Notes: generated by a model not told the origin, from the letters alone. Numbered from the stretch's first letter, positions 34,949-44,820 are shown. The stretch is 64,000 nt of DNA from CBDDBK01 sp965225715 (GCA_965225715.1 CBDDBK010000004.1:620001-684000), one strand, 5' to 3'. Numbers and translations are program-made.

Positions 34949-35099
34949 CAATACCTGAATCTGAATTATATTACCAAAATTATAGTTTTCAAATAGTCGA
35001 GAAACAATCTTCTCTTTATCAAAAACTCTATTAGACTTGCCTATAATTGATAGTCATGATTTGAAATAATTTTTTTCCTATTTTAAGATAACTGCACTA

Positions 35100-35810
35100 T
35101 TATTCTTTGCCTGCAAATATAGTAGTTCCCAATTGGGGCACAACGTTAAATCGGTCTATTTGAAAACTATAGTTTATATCTTTCTCATTTCCCCAGTCCA
35201 TTAAGCGTTTATAATGGGCACCATTTTGGAGACATTTAAAACCTAAGTTTTTATTTTTTAAATATAAATCATGGCTCATAAAAGTAGCATCATCTAAAAA
35301 TGAAAATTTTAATTTTAATCTTTCACAAAGTGCGCCAGCAAAAAAAGTATCTTCTATATTTATATGTCCTCGCCAACCCGCACAAAGTAACAAAACTGAA
35401 GTAGCTCTTTCTATCAAAAAGTCTGTCAAAGTACTTATATTCAAAAAAGATCCTATAACAACCATCTCTGCTTTTTGACTCAAGGCAATGGCTTTTGCAC
35501 CATTTGTTGTTGTTAAAGCAATAGGACATTTTTGAGATCCAATATTTTCAAAATCTACTGGCGAGTTTCCAAAATCTAGGTAAGGAACTTTTTTTCCATT
35601 TTGCTCACCTGCGGTAATAAAACCTTTACTTTTGTAGAGTTTACAATTTTTAGGGTTTTTAAAAGTCACTATTTTTGGTACTCCGGAACCTATTCCAGCT
35701 ACGATACTCGAAGTAGCTCGAAAAATATCTATAATTACAACAACTTTACCTTCTAAACTGTATAAATTTAATAATTGAATAGTCGGACAAACCTCTAATG
35801 TAAAATTCAT
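35100..35810 (-). CDS. comB: 2-phosphosulfolactate phosphatase family (ComB)
   Basis: 236 residues. 'VVIIDIFRATSSIVAGIGSG' near the N-terminus and 'AGEQNGKKVPYLDFGNSPVDF' are ComB signatures, with 'LLCAGWRGHINIEDTFFAGA' later. In archaea it makes sulfolactate for coenzyme M; in Bacteroidota the physiological role is uncertain and could concern sulfonates. It diverges from the MBL-fold gene with 65 bases between. Confidence 0.88.
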   Translation of the reverse strand: MNFTLEVCPTIQLLNLYSLEGKVVVIIDIFRATSSIVAGIGSGVPKIVTFKNPKNCKLYKSKGFITAGEQNGKKVPYLDFGNSPVDFENIGSQKCPIALTTTNGAKAIALSQKAEMVVIGSFLNISTLTDFLIERATSVLLLCAGWRGHINIEDTFFAGALCERLKLKFSFLDDATFMSHDLYLKNKNLGFKCLQNGAHYKRLMDWGNEKDINYSFQIDRFNVVPQLGTTIFAGKE

Positions 35811-35875
35811 AACTCTATTGATTAGTTTTTAAAAAATTAATCTAAACTATTCTGCAATATAATAAATGAAATAAT

Positions 35876-36637
35876 TTGAAAATTACATTTTTAGGTACAG
35901 GTACTTCCCAAGGCGTTCCGGTCATTGGGTGCCAATGTAATGTTTGTAAAAGCTCTAATCCTAAAGACAATAGGTTACGAACATCCTTGCATATAGAACT
36001 TAATAAATTGAGCATAGCCATTGATAGCGGACCAGATTTTAGATATCAAATGCTTCGTACCAATACTAAGCACCTCAATGGCATAATTTTTACTCATGAA
36101 CATAAAGACCACACAGGTGGTTTAGATGATATAAGACCTTTCTGTTTTAAACAAAAAGAAATTATATCTCTTTATGCGCGGCAATCTGTCTTAGAACAAA
36201 TTAAAATCCAATATCCTTATATTTTTGCAAAAAAGCGTTACCAGGGCGTACCTGAAGTTAAACTAATAGCTGTCAAAAATAAAAGTTTCAAAATCCAAGA
36301 TTTACATATTGTGCCAATTAATGTCATGCATTATAAATTACCAGTCTTTGGCTACCGTTTTAAAGATTTTACCTATATCACTGATGCCAGTTTTATCGAA
36401 AAAAAAGAACTTGAAAAAATAAAAGGTACAAAAATAATGGTCATTAATGGTTTAAGAAAGGAAAAACATATTTCTCATTTTACCATAGATGAAGCTATAG
36501 AAGTTGTCAAGCAAATAAATCCTGAACATGCCTATATCACTCATATTAGCCATCTTTTAGGTTTACATTCTGAAATAAACCCTACACTACCCAATAATAT
36601 ATCTTTAGCTTATGATGGTTTAGAACTAGTGGTTTGA
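35876..36637 (+). CDS. MBL-fold hydrolase, PhnP/phosphoribosyl cyclic phosphodiesterase-like (TTG start)
   Basis: 253 residues. The start is a TTG at 35876; the family begins MKITFLGTGTSQGVP and there is no usable ATG in frame upstream. 'GCQCNVCKSSNPKDNRLRTS' has the extra zinc-binding cysteines of PhnP-type enzymes, and 'THEHKDHTGGLDD' is the H-x-H-x-D-H metal site. 'HISHLLGLHSE' provides later metal ligands. Substrate probably a cyclic phosphate. Short gap to the restriction-modification gene. Confidence 0.88.
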   Translation: MKITFLGTGTSQGVPVIGCQCNVCKSSNPKDNRLRTSLHIELNKLSIAIDSGPDFRYQMLRTNTKHLNGIIFTHEHKDHTGGLDDIRPFCFKQKEIISLYARQSVLEQIKIQYPYIFAKKRYQGVPEVKLIAVKNKSFKIQDLHIVPINVMHYKLPVFGYRFKDFTYITDASFIEKKELEKIKGTKIMVINGLRKEKHISHFTIDEAIEVVKQINPEHAYITHISHLLGLHSEINPTLPNNISLAYDGLELVV

Positions 36638-36694
36638 TTTTTCGAAATCGGAACTAAAAATTTATACATTAATCAAATTACCAAATTATCAATT

Positions 36695-39600
36695 ATGGAA
36701 CTAAAAACCCTAACACCGAGAAAATCTCTTCATAAAGCATTTTTAAAAATTAAGCCTATACGAGTTGATATAGAAAGTTTTAAAATAAATTTAACTCAAC
36801 TTATCAACAGAACGAATAACTTAGAATCAGAAGAATTTCATAAAAATCTTATTATTGATTTTCTAAAAAAAACCTATTACGATCCCAAGTATTTCGTCAA
36901 TACAAAAGGCAGAAATGATCTTGTCATCCATAAACAAGATGAATCTAAAAGTTCGGTTGCTGTAATCATCGAAGCCAAAAAGCCAAGCAATAAAACAGAA
37001 ATGCCAACCAAAGAGAAAATCAATGTTAAGGCATTTCAAGAATTAATACTTTACTATCTCCGAGAACGTATTAGTAAAAAAAATCTTGAAATTAAACATC
37101 TTATGGTCACTAATGTGAACACATGGTTCATTTTTGATTCGGCTGTTTTTGAAAAGCTATTTGCCCAAGATAGACAACTTATTCAACAATTTAATGATTT
37201 TGAAAATGGACACTTAGCAGGTAAAACAACCAGTTTTTTTTATAAAGAAATTGCCGAACCTTTTGTAGCAAACTTAAAACAAGATATTGAGTTTACTTAT
37301 TTGGATTTACGTGACTATAAAAAGCTTTTATCGGAAAATAAACCTCATGATGACCCTAAACGTATTGCACTTTTTAAACTTTTTTCACCTCAACATCTCC
37401 TGAAACTGCCATTTATAAATGATAGTAACAGCCTTAATGAACAGTTTTATGAAGAATTACTTTATATTATTGGCTTAACAGAAGTTAAAAAAGGAGGCAA
37501 AAAGGTATTGGAAAGATACAAAGAAAATAAACGCCAAACAGGTGCTTTACTAGAAAATACCATTCTTCAATTGTACGGTTTAGAAAAAATAAACCAACTT
37601 CCCCAAGTCCAACAATTTGGCAAAACTCAAGAAGAGCAACTTTTCAATGTGGGACTTGAATTGAGTATTACTTGGATTAATCGAATTTTATTTTTGAAAT
37701 TATTGGAAGCCCAACTTTTAAATTACCATAAAGGTGACCGGGCTTTTGCCTTTTTAAATTTGGATAAAATTTATAATTATGGGGATCTCAATAATTTATT
37801 TTTTAAAGTATTAGCTCGGAAACAATCTGAAAGAAGTGGCGATCTAAACGTTATTTTTCAAAAAATCCCATACCTCAATAGCTCTCTTTTCGAACCAACA
37901 TCTATTGAACATACTACTTTGGTTGTAAGTAATCTTGAAGATCAAAAAAGTATACCTATTTTTAACTCTACAGTATTAAAAGATGAAAAAGGTAGAAAAA
38001 AAACAGGAAGCCTAAACACCTTAGCTTATCTTTTTGATTTTCTTAATGCCTACGATTTTAGCAGCGAAGGTCTTGAAACCATACAAGAAGAGCGTAAAAC
38101 CCTTATCAACGCTTCAGTACTTGGATTAATATTTGAAAAAATTAATGGCTATAAAGAAGGTTCTTTTTTTACACCCGGTTTTATTACCATGTATATGTGT
38201 CAAGAAAGTATACGTAAAGCTATAGTGCAAAAATTTAATGAAAAAAAAGGTTGGAATTGTAAAAATATAGATGATGTATACGACAAAATTGAAGACCGAA
38301 AAGAAGCAAATCAAATTATTAATAGTTTAAAAATTTGCGATCCTGCTGTTGGCTCAGGTCATTTTTTAGTGTCTGCACTCAACGAGTTAATAGCTATTAA
38401 AAATGACTTGAATATTTTAGAAGACCGCAATAATCGAAGACTCAAAGAATATGATGTAAAAATTGTTAATGATGAATTAATTGTCACAGATGAAAATGGC
38501 GAAATTTTTCATTATCACCCTAATAGTAAAGAAAGCCAACGGGTCCAAGAAGCCCTTTTTCATGAAAAACAAACTCTTATTGAAAATTGCCTCTTTGGCG
38601 TTGACATCAATTCCAATTCTGTAAATATTTGTCGTTTGCGCCTGTGGATAGAACTTTTGAAACATGCTTACTATAAAAATAAAAGCGAATTGGAAACCTT
38701 GCCCAATATCGATATTAATATCAAAACAGGAAACAGTTTGATTTCAAAACTTCATATAGACGATAAAATGAATCGTTTTACTCCAAGCCAGAGGCATAAA
38801 GTCCGCCGAATAATACCAGATTATAAACGTCAAGTTGAACTCTATAAATCTACCAAAGACAAGGAATCTAAAAATATTATCCATAAGAAACTGAATGAGT
38901 TTTGGATTTTTTTTGATAGTCTTTACAATCCTAATGATGCCTTATATATCACCATAGAGAAGAAAGAAAAAGAGTGGGAACAGATTTTCGAAGGAAATGG
39001 TATTTCTAATGATATAAGCAAAGAAGAGGAACGCTTAAGACTTGAAATAGAAAAGTTAAAAAAAGAACGAGAAAGTAAAATGGAAATTTATATCAAAGCC
39101 TTTGAATGGCGTTTTGCTTTTCCCGAAGTCTTAGATGAGCAAGGTAATTTTATTGGTTTTGATGTAGTTATAGGCAATCCACCGTATATTAGACAAGAAT
39201 ATTTTTCTGATTTAAAAGTGTATCTAAATGATAATTATCAAATTTACCATCCTATAGCTGATTTATTAACTTATTTTATAGAGCGCTCTTATAATATTTT
39301 GAAAATCAATGGTTTATTTAAATTTATTATTTCTAATAAATTTACAAAAAGCAATTACGGAGAAATTATAAGGTATTTCCTTTCAAAAAACACAAAATTA
39401 ACCCATTATATAGATTTTACAGGTATACCTGTTTTTGATAAGGCCACTGTGGACACATCTATATTGGGCTTTGAAAAAAAATCTTCAAAAGATACTATTT
39501 TAATTTATGCTAAAGTCAATAAACATAAACTGAATAGGTTAAAATTTCAACCCTATTTAAAAAGCATAAGTCAATCTTTTCCTCAGAAAAAGTTAAGCGA

Positions 39601-40450
39601 TAAGGCGTGGATTTTTCAAAATCAGAAGGTTTTAAATATAAAACAAAAAATTGAGATTCAGGGAGTACCTTTAAAAGACTGGTCTATTACTATTAATTCT
39701 GGTATAAAAACAGGTTTTAATAAAGCCTTTATTATTGACCAAGCTAAACGAGATGAATTGATTGCCGCAGACCTTAAAAGTGCAGATATTATTAAACCTA
39801 TTTTGAGAGGAAGAGATATAAAAAAATACCAAACTAAATGGGCAAAATTATATCTGATAACCACTTTTCCTCCTTTAAAAATAGATATTAATAATTACCC
39901 AGCTGTAAAAAAATATTTAAAATCTTTTGGTAATAGACTTAAGCAGCTAGGTCAAGATTACATAGATTCTAAAGGTAAACAAAAAAGTCGAAAAAAAACA
40001 GGAAATAAATGGTTTGAAATGCAAGACCAAATTGCATATTACAAAGATTTTGAAAAAGAAAAAATAGCTTGGGCAGAAATGACTCTTAACAACAATTTTG
40101 TATGGGATACTGGTAATACCTTATACAATCAAACTTGCTATTTTATACCAAATGGAAGCAAATATTTGCTGGCTGTTTTAAATTCAAAAGTCATCTACTT
40201 CTATATGAGTTTAACAGCTGCAACTTTAGGGACAGGTGCTTTAAGATGGATCAAACAATATGTAGAAAATCTCCCTATTCCTCAGCTTTCTAAACCAAAG
40301 CAAAAACCTTTTGAAAACTTGGTTAATAACGTTTTAGAAGCTAAAATAGCTAATAAAGATACTTCAAAAATAGAATCTGAAATAGACCGGTTAGTTTATG
40401 ATTTATACGGCTTGAATGCAGAAGAAATAGCTTTGGTAGAAAAAAGTTAA
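36695..40450 (+). CDS. Type IIG restriction-modification protein (Eco57I-like)
   Basis: 1251 residues. N-terminal PD-(D/E)XK nuclease: D75 in 'GRNDLVIH' and E93-x-K95 in 'IIEAKKP'. A helical spacer follows, then an N6-adenine methyltransferase: motif X region 'GSFFTPGF' at 489-496, motif I 'DPAVGSGHF' at 549-557, motif IV NPPY at 828-831. A target-recognition region occupies about 990-1200 ('LRGRDIKKY', 'WFEMQDQIAYY'). One chain thus cuts and methylates, defending against foreign DNA. No separate methylase, specificity gene or BREX/Pgl partner is adjacent. The frame is intact. Confidence 0.9.
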   Translation: MELKTLTPRKSLHKAFLKIKPIRVDIESFKINLTQLINRTNNLESEEFHKNLIIDFLKKTYYDPKYFVNTKGRNDLVIHKQDESKSSVAVIIEAKKPSNKTEMPTKEKINVKAFQELILYYLRERISKKNLEIKHLMVTNVNTWFIFDSAVFEKLFAQDRQLIQQFNDFENGHLAGKTTSFFYKEIAEPFVANLKQDIEFTYLDLRDYKKLLSENKPHDDPKRIALFKLFSPQHLLKLPFINDSNSLNEQFYEELLYIIGLTEVKKGGKKVLERYKENKRQTGALLENTILQLYGLEKINQLPQVQQFGKTQEEQLFNVGLELSITWINRILFLKLLEAQLLNYHKGDRAFAFLNLDKIYNYGDLNNLFFKVLARKQSERSGDLNVIFQKIPYLNSSLFEPTSIEHTTLVVSNLEDQKSIPIFNSTVLKDEKGRKKTGSLNTLAYLFDFLNAYDFSSEGLETIQEERKTLINASVLGLIFEKINGYKEGSFFTPGFITMYMCQESIRKAIVQKFNEKKGWNCKNIDDVYDKIEDRKEANQIINSLKICDPAVGSGHFLVSALNELIAIKNDLNILEDRNNRRLKEYDVKIVNDELIVTDENGEIFHYHPNSKESQRVQEALFHEKQTLIENCLFGVDINSNSVNICRLRLWIELLKHAYYKNKSELETLPNIDINIKTGNSLISKLHIDDKMNRFTPSQRHKVRRIIPDYKRQVELYKSTKDKESKNIIHKKLNEFWIFFDSLYNPNDALYITIEKKEKEWEQIFEGNGISNDISKEEERLRLEIEKLKKERESKMEIYIKAFEWRFAFPEVLDEQGNFIGFDVVIGNPPYIRQEYFSDLKVYLNDNYQIYHPIADLLTYFIERSYNILKINGLFKFIISNKFTKSNYGEIIRYFLSKNTKLTHYIDFTGIPVFDKATVDTSILGFEKKSSKDTILIYAKVNKHKLNRLKFQPYLKSISQSFPQKKLSDKAWIFQNQKVLNIKQKIEIQGVPLKDWSITINSGIKTGFNKAFIIDQAKRDELIAADLKSADIIKPILRGRDIKKYQTKWAKLYLITTFPPLKIDINNYPAVKKYLKSFGNRLKQLGQDYIDSKGKQKSRKKTGNKWFEMQDQIAYYKDFEKEKIAWAEMTLNNNFVWDTGNTLYNQTCYFIPNGSKYLLAVLNSKVIYFYMSLTAATLGTGALRWIKQYVENLPIPQLSKPKQKPFENLVNNVLEAKIANKDTSKIESEIDRLVYDLYGLNAEEIALVEKS

Positions 40451-40520
40451 AGCACTAAAAAATCAGATAAAAAAATTAATAGAGTTTTTATGTTTTTTTG
40501 TAAAAAATAACCCTAAACAT

Positions 40521-41399
40521 ATGATTCCAAACTATATAACTAAGGATAAAATTCGAGATTTTATAAACTTTGCCCTTCAAGAAGATATTGGTTCGGGTGA
40601 TCATTCGAGTTTAGCATGTATTGATTCTCAAAGACAACAATATTTTCAATTTATTATAAAGTCAGGAGGTATTTTAGCTGGAGTAGAGCTCATTAAAATA
40701 CTTATTAACCAAACTTATCCCGATATAATTATAGAAAATAATATCAGCGATGGAACTTGGGTAAACGTTCATGATAAACCAATTAGACTTTATGGAAAAA
40801 GCATCAATATTCTTTATATAGAAAGACTTTTACTTAATTGTATGCAAAGAATGAGTGGTATAGCTACGTATACGTATCAATTAAAACAATTGATTAAAAG
40901 AACACCTACTAAACTATTAGATACACGAAAAACAACTCCAAATTTTAGGATTTTTGAAAAATGGGCAGTCAAAATTGGAGGAGGGGAAAATCACCGTATG
41001 GGACTTTATGATATGATTATGTTAAAAGATAATCATATTGATGCTTGCGGATCAATTACAAAAGCTTTAAAACTTGCTAATCAATATATTATTAAAAATA
41101 ATTTAGATATTCCTATAGAAATAGAAACCCGTAATTTAAAAGAAGTTAAAGAAGTTTTAAATGCTGTAAAAAGAGACAAAGTTGGTAAAGTAGATTCTAT
41201 TATGTTGGATAATATGTCGCCTGATTTGCTCAGAAAAGCTGTAAAACTTATTAATAAAACCTATCAAACAGAGGCTTCTGGCGGAATTACCGAAGAGAAT
41301 ATTACTGCTATTGCTGATACAGGCGTAGATTTTATTTCTATAGGTGCTTTAACCCACTCTACTAAAAGTATGGACATAAGTTTAAAAGTTATCAAATGA
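40521..41399 (+). CDS. nadC: Nicotinate-nucleotide pyrophosphorylase (quinolinate PRTase)
   Basis: 292 residues. 'ALQEDIGSGDHSS', 'LLNCMQRMSGIAT', 'LLDTRKTTPNFRIFEKWAVK' and 'GGGENHRMGLYDMIMLKDNH' are the family motifs, with 'EASGGITEENI' near the end. It converts quinolinate and PRPP to nicotinate mononucleotide in de novo NAD synthesis. Its TGA overlaps the ATG of the next gene (ATGA). Confidence 0.97.
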   Translation: MIPNYITKDKIRDFINFALQEDIGSGDHSSLACIDSQRQQYFQFIIKSGGILAGVELIKILINQTYPDIIIENNISDGTWVNVHDKPIRLYGKSINILYIERLLLNCMQRMSGIATYTYQLKQLIKRTPTKLLDTRKTTPNFRIFEKWAVKIGGGENHRMGLYDMIMLKDNHIDACGSITKALKLANQYIIKNNLDIPIEIETRNLKEVKEVLNAVKRDKVGKVDSIMLDNMSPDLLRKAVKLINKTYQTEASGGITEENITAIADTGVDFISIGALTHSTKSMDISLKVIK

Positions 41400-42202
41400 C
41401 AAATAATCCTAAAATAAGCATTATTACCGTTGTTTATAATGCTGTTAAAGTATTAGAAGAGACTATTATCAGTGTAATTTCTCAAAATTACTCTAATATT
41501 GAATATATTATAATTGATGGAGGCTCTCATGATGGCACTTTAGAAATTATTCAAAAATATGATTCTCAAATTACACATTGGCTAAGCGAAACTGATAAAG
41601 GTATATACGATGCTATGAATAAAGCTATTCATTTAGCCACAGGCATATATGTTAATTTTATGAATGCTGGTGATAAATTTGCTTCTTCTGAAATATTAAA
41701 ACAAGTGATTCAACAATCAAATGTCAATTCAGATATTTTATATGGTGGGGTTGAAACAATTTTGCCCAATTTAAAAAAAATAAAACCAATAGCAGAAGCA
41801 GACACGTTGTGGAAAGGTATGACAATTTGTCACCAAGCTGTTTTTTCACGTTTAGAATTACATAAAAAACATGTCTTTAATTTTGAAAAATATCCATTAG
41901 TAGCAGATTATGATTTTTTATATGCTCAATATTTTCAAAATAAAAAATTTCAAAAAATTAATATGATTATCGTTGTTTTTAACGGTATGGGGGTTTCTGG
42001 ACATGCTGGTGTAGGCTTACAAAAAGCATTTTTAAAAGTCCTAAAATCGTATCACCAAACTTTGAGTATGAAGATTCAACTTTATCATGTTTATAGATTT
42101 TTTTCTCAAAGTTTGTATGATTTTTTGAAAAAATATCTACCTCAGAAAGTCTATTATACGTTCATGTCTTTTAAACATAAAGTTTTAAAATTTTTATCTT
42201 AA
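41396..42202 (+). CDS. Family 2 glycosyltransferase
   Basis: 268 residues. 'ISIITVVYNAVKVLEETIIS' opens the GT-A fold; 'IIDGGSHDGTLEII' holds the first aspartates and 'MNAGDKF' the DXD-like site. 'WLSETDKGIYDAMNKAIHLA' is typical of WcaA-like enzymes for surface polysaccharide. The C-terminal 60 residues are basic and may contact the membrane. It is translationally coupled to nadC, with a GNAT gene 9 bases after. Confidence 0.9.
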   Translation: MTNNPKISIITVVYNAVKVLEETIISVISQNYSNIEYIIIDGGSHDGTLEIIQKYDSQITHWLSETDKGIYDAMNKAIHLATGIYVNFMNAGDKFASSEILKQVIQQSNVNSDILYGGVETILPNLKKIKPIAEADTLWKGMTICHQAVFSRLELHKKHVFNFEKYPLVADYDFLYAQYFQNKKFQKINMIIVVFNGMGVSGHAGVGLQKAFLKVLKSYHQTLSMKIQLYHVYRFFSQSLYDFLKKYLPQKVYYTFMSFKHKVLKFLS

Positions 42203-42211
42203 CATAGTATA

Positions 42212-42763
42212 ATGAATATAAAGACACTTGAAACTAAAAGGCTTATACTAAAAAATATAACTTGGAATGATGTTCAAGCTATTCATGAGATGAATAGTTT
42301 TAAAGAGGTTGCCGCTTTTAATACTATAGGTATTCCCAAAGACATTTGGGAAACTAAAAATGCATTGAGAACAATTATAGAACCTAAATTAGATAGAGAA
42401 AAAACCCAATTTATATGGGTTTTAAGAAAAAAAAAGACCAATCAATTTATTGGAGAAATAGGTTTAACTTTAGCAGCCACAAGATTTAAAATGGGTGAAA
42501 TACATTACAGTTTACATCCTAACTATTGGAATCAAGGTTATGCAATTGAAGCTGTTAAATCTGTTATAAATTATTGTTTTGAAGAATTAAAACTTCATCG
42601 TATAGAAGCAGGAGTAGCCACAGAAAACAGCAAATCTATCAAATTACTTGAAAAAGTAGGTATGCTTCGAGAAGGTTTAAAGCGAAAGATTCTACCTATA
42701 AAAGGGAAATGGACAGATAATTACCATTATGCCATTTTAGAAAATGATTTTAGACCCTATTAA
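42212..42763 (+). CDS. GNAT acetyltransferase, RimJ/RimL type
   Basis: 183 residues. 'LETKRLILKNITWNDVQAIH' is the RimJ-type N-terminus; 'YSLHPNYWNQGYAIEAVKSV' carries the acetyl-CoA binding loop (NQGYA), followed by 'HRIEAGVATENSKSIKLLEK'. Probably acetylates an N-terminus or small molecule. Last in the nadC-GT2-GNAT operon. Confidence 0.88.
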   Translation: MNIKTLETKRLILKNITWNDVQAIHEMNSFKEVAAFNTIGIPKDIWETKNALRTIIEPKLDREKTQFIWVLRKKKTNQFIGEIGLTLAATRFKMGEIHYSLHPNYWNQGYAIEAVKSVINYCFEELKLHRIEAGVATENSKSIKLLEKVGMLREGLKRKILPIKGKWTDNYHYAILENDFRPY

Positions 42764-42910
42764 AAAATACTTTTTTATCTGATACATTTTTACAACTGAT
42801 TTATTATCAAAAATTTATAATTTTAAATTTCATTTTTCCTAATTCTTAATTATTAATAAAATCTGTTTTTAAAAAACTACTCTATAATAAGCTATATTAA
42901 TAATTATTTG

Positions 42911-42918
42911 TATATTTG
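42911..42918 (+). promoter_or_regulatory. Putative -7 element of the tRNA-Gly/tRNA-Leu transcript
   Basis: TATATTTG fits TAnnTTTG, 15 bases before the mature tRNA-Gly 5' end. The -33 TTG box is not obvious. Confidence 0.4.
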
Positions 42919-42933
42919 CATCGCTTATTACAA

Positions 42934-43006
42934 GCGAAAGTAGCTCAGCTGGTAGAGCACAACCTTGCCAAGGTTGGGGTCGCGGGTTCAAATCCCGTCT
43001 TTCGCT
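42934..43006 (+). tRNA. tRNA-Gly (GCC)
   Basis: 73 nt. Acceptor GCGAAAG pairs with CTTTCGC; D-arm AGCTCAGCTGGTAGAGC; anticodon stem CAACC/GGTTG around TTGCCAA, anticodon GCC; T-arm GCGGGTTCAAATCCCGT. The 3' CCA is not encoded. Followed 20 bases later by tRNA-Leu, likely one transcript. Confidence 0.96.
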
Positions 43007-43025
43007 CACCATAAAATAATTACTT

Positions 43026-43109
43026 GCCGGGATGGTGGAACTGGTAGACACGCAAGACTTAAAATCTTGTGACCCTTGGGTCGTGTGGGTTCGATTCCCA
43101 CTCCTGGTA
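43026..43109 (+). tRNA. tRNA-Leu (TAA)
   Basis: 84 nt with a class II variable arm. Acceptor GCCGGGA pairs with TCCTGGT including G-U pairs; anticodon stem CAAGA/TCTTG around CTTAAAA gives TAA; T-arm GTGGGTTCGATTCCCAC. CCA not encoded. Confidence 0.96.
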
Positions 43110-43210
43110 CATGTAATTTAATTGATAGCATTCATATCAATTTTTTTATAAAATCTTTAAATATTTGATTCTCAATAATATCATTATTTTATTTTTATAT
43201 CCTTAATAAG

Positions 43211-43588
43211 ATGAAAAAGATTATTTACTCTTCTCAAGCTCCAGAGCCTATAGGTCCTTATAGTCAAGCTGTTGAATTTAAAGGTTTACTTTTTATTTCT
43301 GGTCAAATAGCTTTAGATACAAATGGGGATTTGAAAAATGAAAATGTAGAAATAGAAACTGAGCAGGTTATGAAAAATATTGGTTTTATTTTAGAAAAAG
43401 CGGATCTAAATTATAGCCATATTTTAAAATGTTCTATATTTTTAAGTAGTATGGAAGATTTTCAAGTGGTTAATAAAATATACGGTTCTTATTTTAAAAA
43501 GGATCCACCTGCTAGAGAAACAGTAGAAGTGAGTACTTTACCAAAAAATGTAAAAGTTGAAATATCTTGTATTGCAGGAAAAATTTAA
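43211..43588 (+). CDS. ridA: RidA family enamine/imine deaminase
   Basis: 125 residues, full length. 'APEPIGPYSQAVEFKGLLFI' and 'SGQIALDTNG' at the N-terminus and 'PPARETVEVSTLPKNVKVEI' with the active-site Arg near the C-terminus. It hydrolyses reactive enamines formed by PLP enzymes. An 'AAATATTTGATTCTCAATAA' motif lies about 50 bases before the start and may belong to its promoter. Confidence 0.96.
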   Translation: MKKIIYSSQAPEPIGPYSQAVEFKGLLFISGQIALDTNGDLKNENVEIETEQVMKNIGFILEKADLNYSHILKCSIFLSSMEDFQVVNKIYGSYFKKDPPARETVEVSTLPKNVKVEISCIAGKI

Positions 43589-43634
43589 TTATTCAACTAT
43601 AAAAAGAATTTGTATCAATAAATCTCAGAGGACT

Positions 43635-43672
43635 AAAAAAAGACTTTGCAATTCTCCTAAGAATACAAAGCC
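43635..43672 (-). terminator. Terminator of tsf
   Basis: On the minus strand, GGCTTTGTATTCT and AGAATTGCAAAGTC form a stem around TAGG, followed by seven Ts. It starts 11 bases after the tsf stop. Confidence 0.75.
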
Positions 43673-43683
43673 TTTAAAAAAAA

Positions 43684-44508
43684 TTATACAATTGATAATC
43701 TGTTAAAAGATTGAATTTCTAATCCTTTAGCAGTTTTATTGATATAGTCTTTAACCTTAATTTTAGAATCTTTTATAAATACCTGTTCAAGGAGGGTATT
43801 ATCAGATATAAATTTTTTAACAGCACTTTCAACAATACGTTCTACAATTTTCTCTGGCTTATTAAGACTTTTAGCTTTTTCCAAAGCTATCTCCTTTTCT
43901 TTATTAATAAGATCGATTGGAATACCTGATTCATCTATTGATAAAGGTGTCATAGCAGCAATTTGCATCGCAATATCTTTGCCTATACCTTCTGAATGAT
44001 CAATATCGCCTTTTAAATTCACCAAAACACCTATTTTATCTCCGTGCAAATAGCTTACAATTTTATGCCCTTTACAGTAAACATATTCTGAAATATCTAT
44101 TTTTTCACCTATTTTACCAATTAGGTTCGTAATATGTTCTTGAATTGTTTCATCAGAATGTGATAATTTTAATAATTCTTCTTTGGTATTGGGGTTATAT
44201 TTTTTAGCTGTTTCAAGAATAAGTTGTCCTAAATTCAAAAAAGTTTCATTGACAGCTACTGATTCAGTTTCGCAATTTAAAGCAAAACCAATCCCTATAG
44301 TATCTCTTTGATCAATAGAAAGCCAAACCTTTCCTTCTTTAGCCTCTTTATTAGCTCTTTTAGCAGCTATTTTTTGACCTTTTTTACGCAAAAAATCTAT
44401 CGCTTTTTCAAAATCACCATTTGATTCTGTCAGAGCATTTTTGCAATCCATCATACCAGCCCCTGTGGTTTTTCTAAGCTCGTTAACTTGTTTAGCAGTA
44501 ATTGCCAT
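43684..44508 (-). CDS. tsf: Elongation factor Ts
   Basis: 274 residues. 'VNELRKTTGAGMMDCKNAL' is the N-terminal signature, then 'EKAIDFLRKKGQKIAAKRA' and the core 'GFALNCETESVAVNETFLNL' with the catalytic-type 'TDFVA' region changed to 'TESVA'. It exchanges GDP on EF-Tu. It is normally cotranscribed with rpsB; here it is alone on the minus strand about 29 kb away, so it must have its own promoter. Confidence 0.96.
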   Translation of the reverse strand: MAITAKQVNELRKTTGAGMMDCKNALTESNGDFEKAIDFLRKKGQKIAAKRANKEAKEGKVWLSIDQRDTIGIGFALNCETESVAVNETFLNLGQLILETAKKYNPNTKEELLKLSHSDETIQEHITNLIGKIGEKIDISEYVYCKGHKIVSYLHGDKIGVLVNLKGDIDHSEGIGKDIAMQIAAMTPLSIDESGIPIDLINKEKEIALEKAKSLNKPEKIVERIVESAVKKFISDNTLLEQVFIKDSKIKVKDYINKTAKGLEIQSFNRLSIV

Positions 44509-44640
44509 CTGTAAAAAAAATTATAGTGTTAAAAATTAAATATAGTAGAGGAATCGTACTGAAACTTTTGCAATTTATCATTATGTGTTTTTTGCGATTT
44601 TATAGTTTCTAAGAGAATGATAACCAGAAACATATATAAA

Positions 44641-44820
44641 TAAAAATGCTGTTTTATCTCAGAAATGTCCATTCTCAACCAATGAGTTGTAGCAAAGCTA
44701 TTTTATTTTGCGAAACGTTAAGTTTCAATACCAATAGGTTAGAATCCAAAAAACGCTCTTTTTCAAGTAATCTGAGTATAATACTCTTAAAAAAATCCTT
44801 TTTCAAATGACGAGGCTATA
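44641..44820. repeat. Composite palindromic repeat (families C and D nested)
   Basis: A family D-like head, 'TTTATCTCAGAAATGTCC', is followed at 44691 by family C: TAGCAAAGCTA hairpin, 'TTTTGCGAAACGTTAAG', 'CCAATAGGTTAGAATCC' and 'AACGCTCTTTTTCAAG'. It closes with 'CCTTTTTCAAATGACGAGG' and CTATA. It occupies the upstream region of tsf; the gap 44509-44924 has no gene. Confidence 0.6.
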
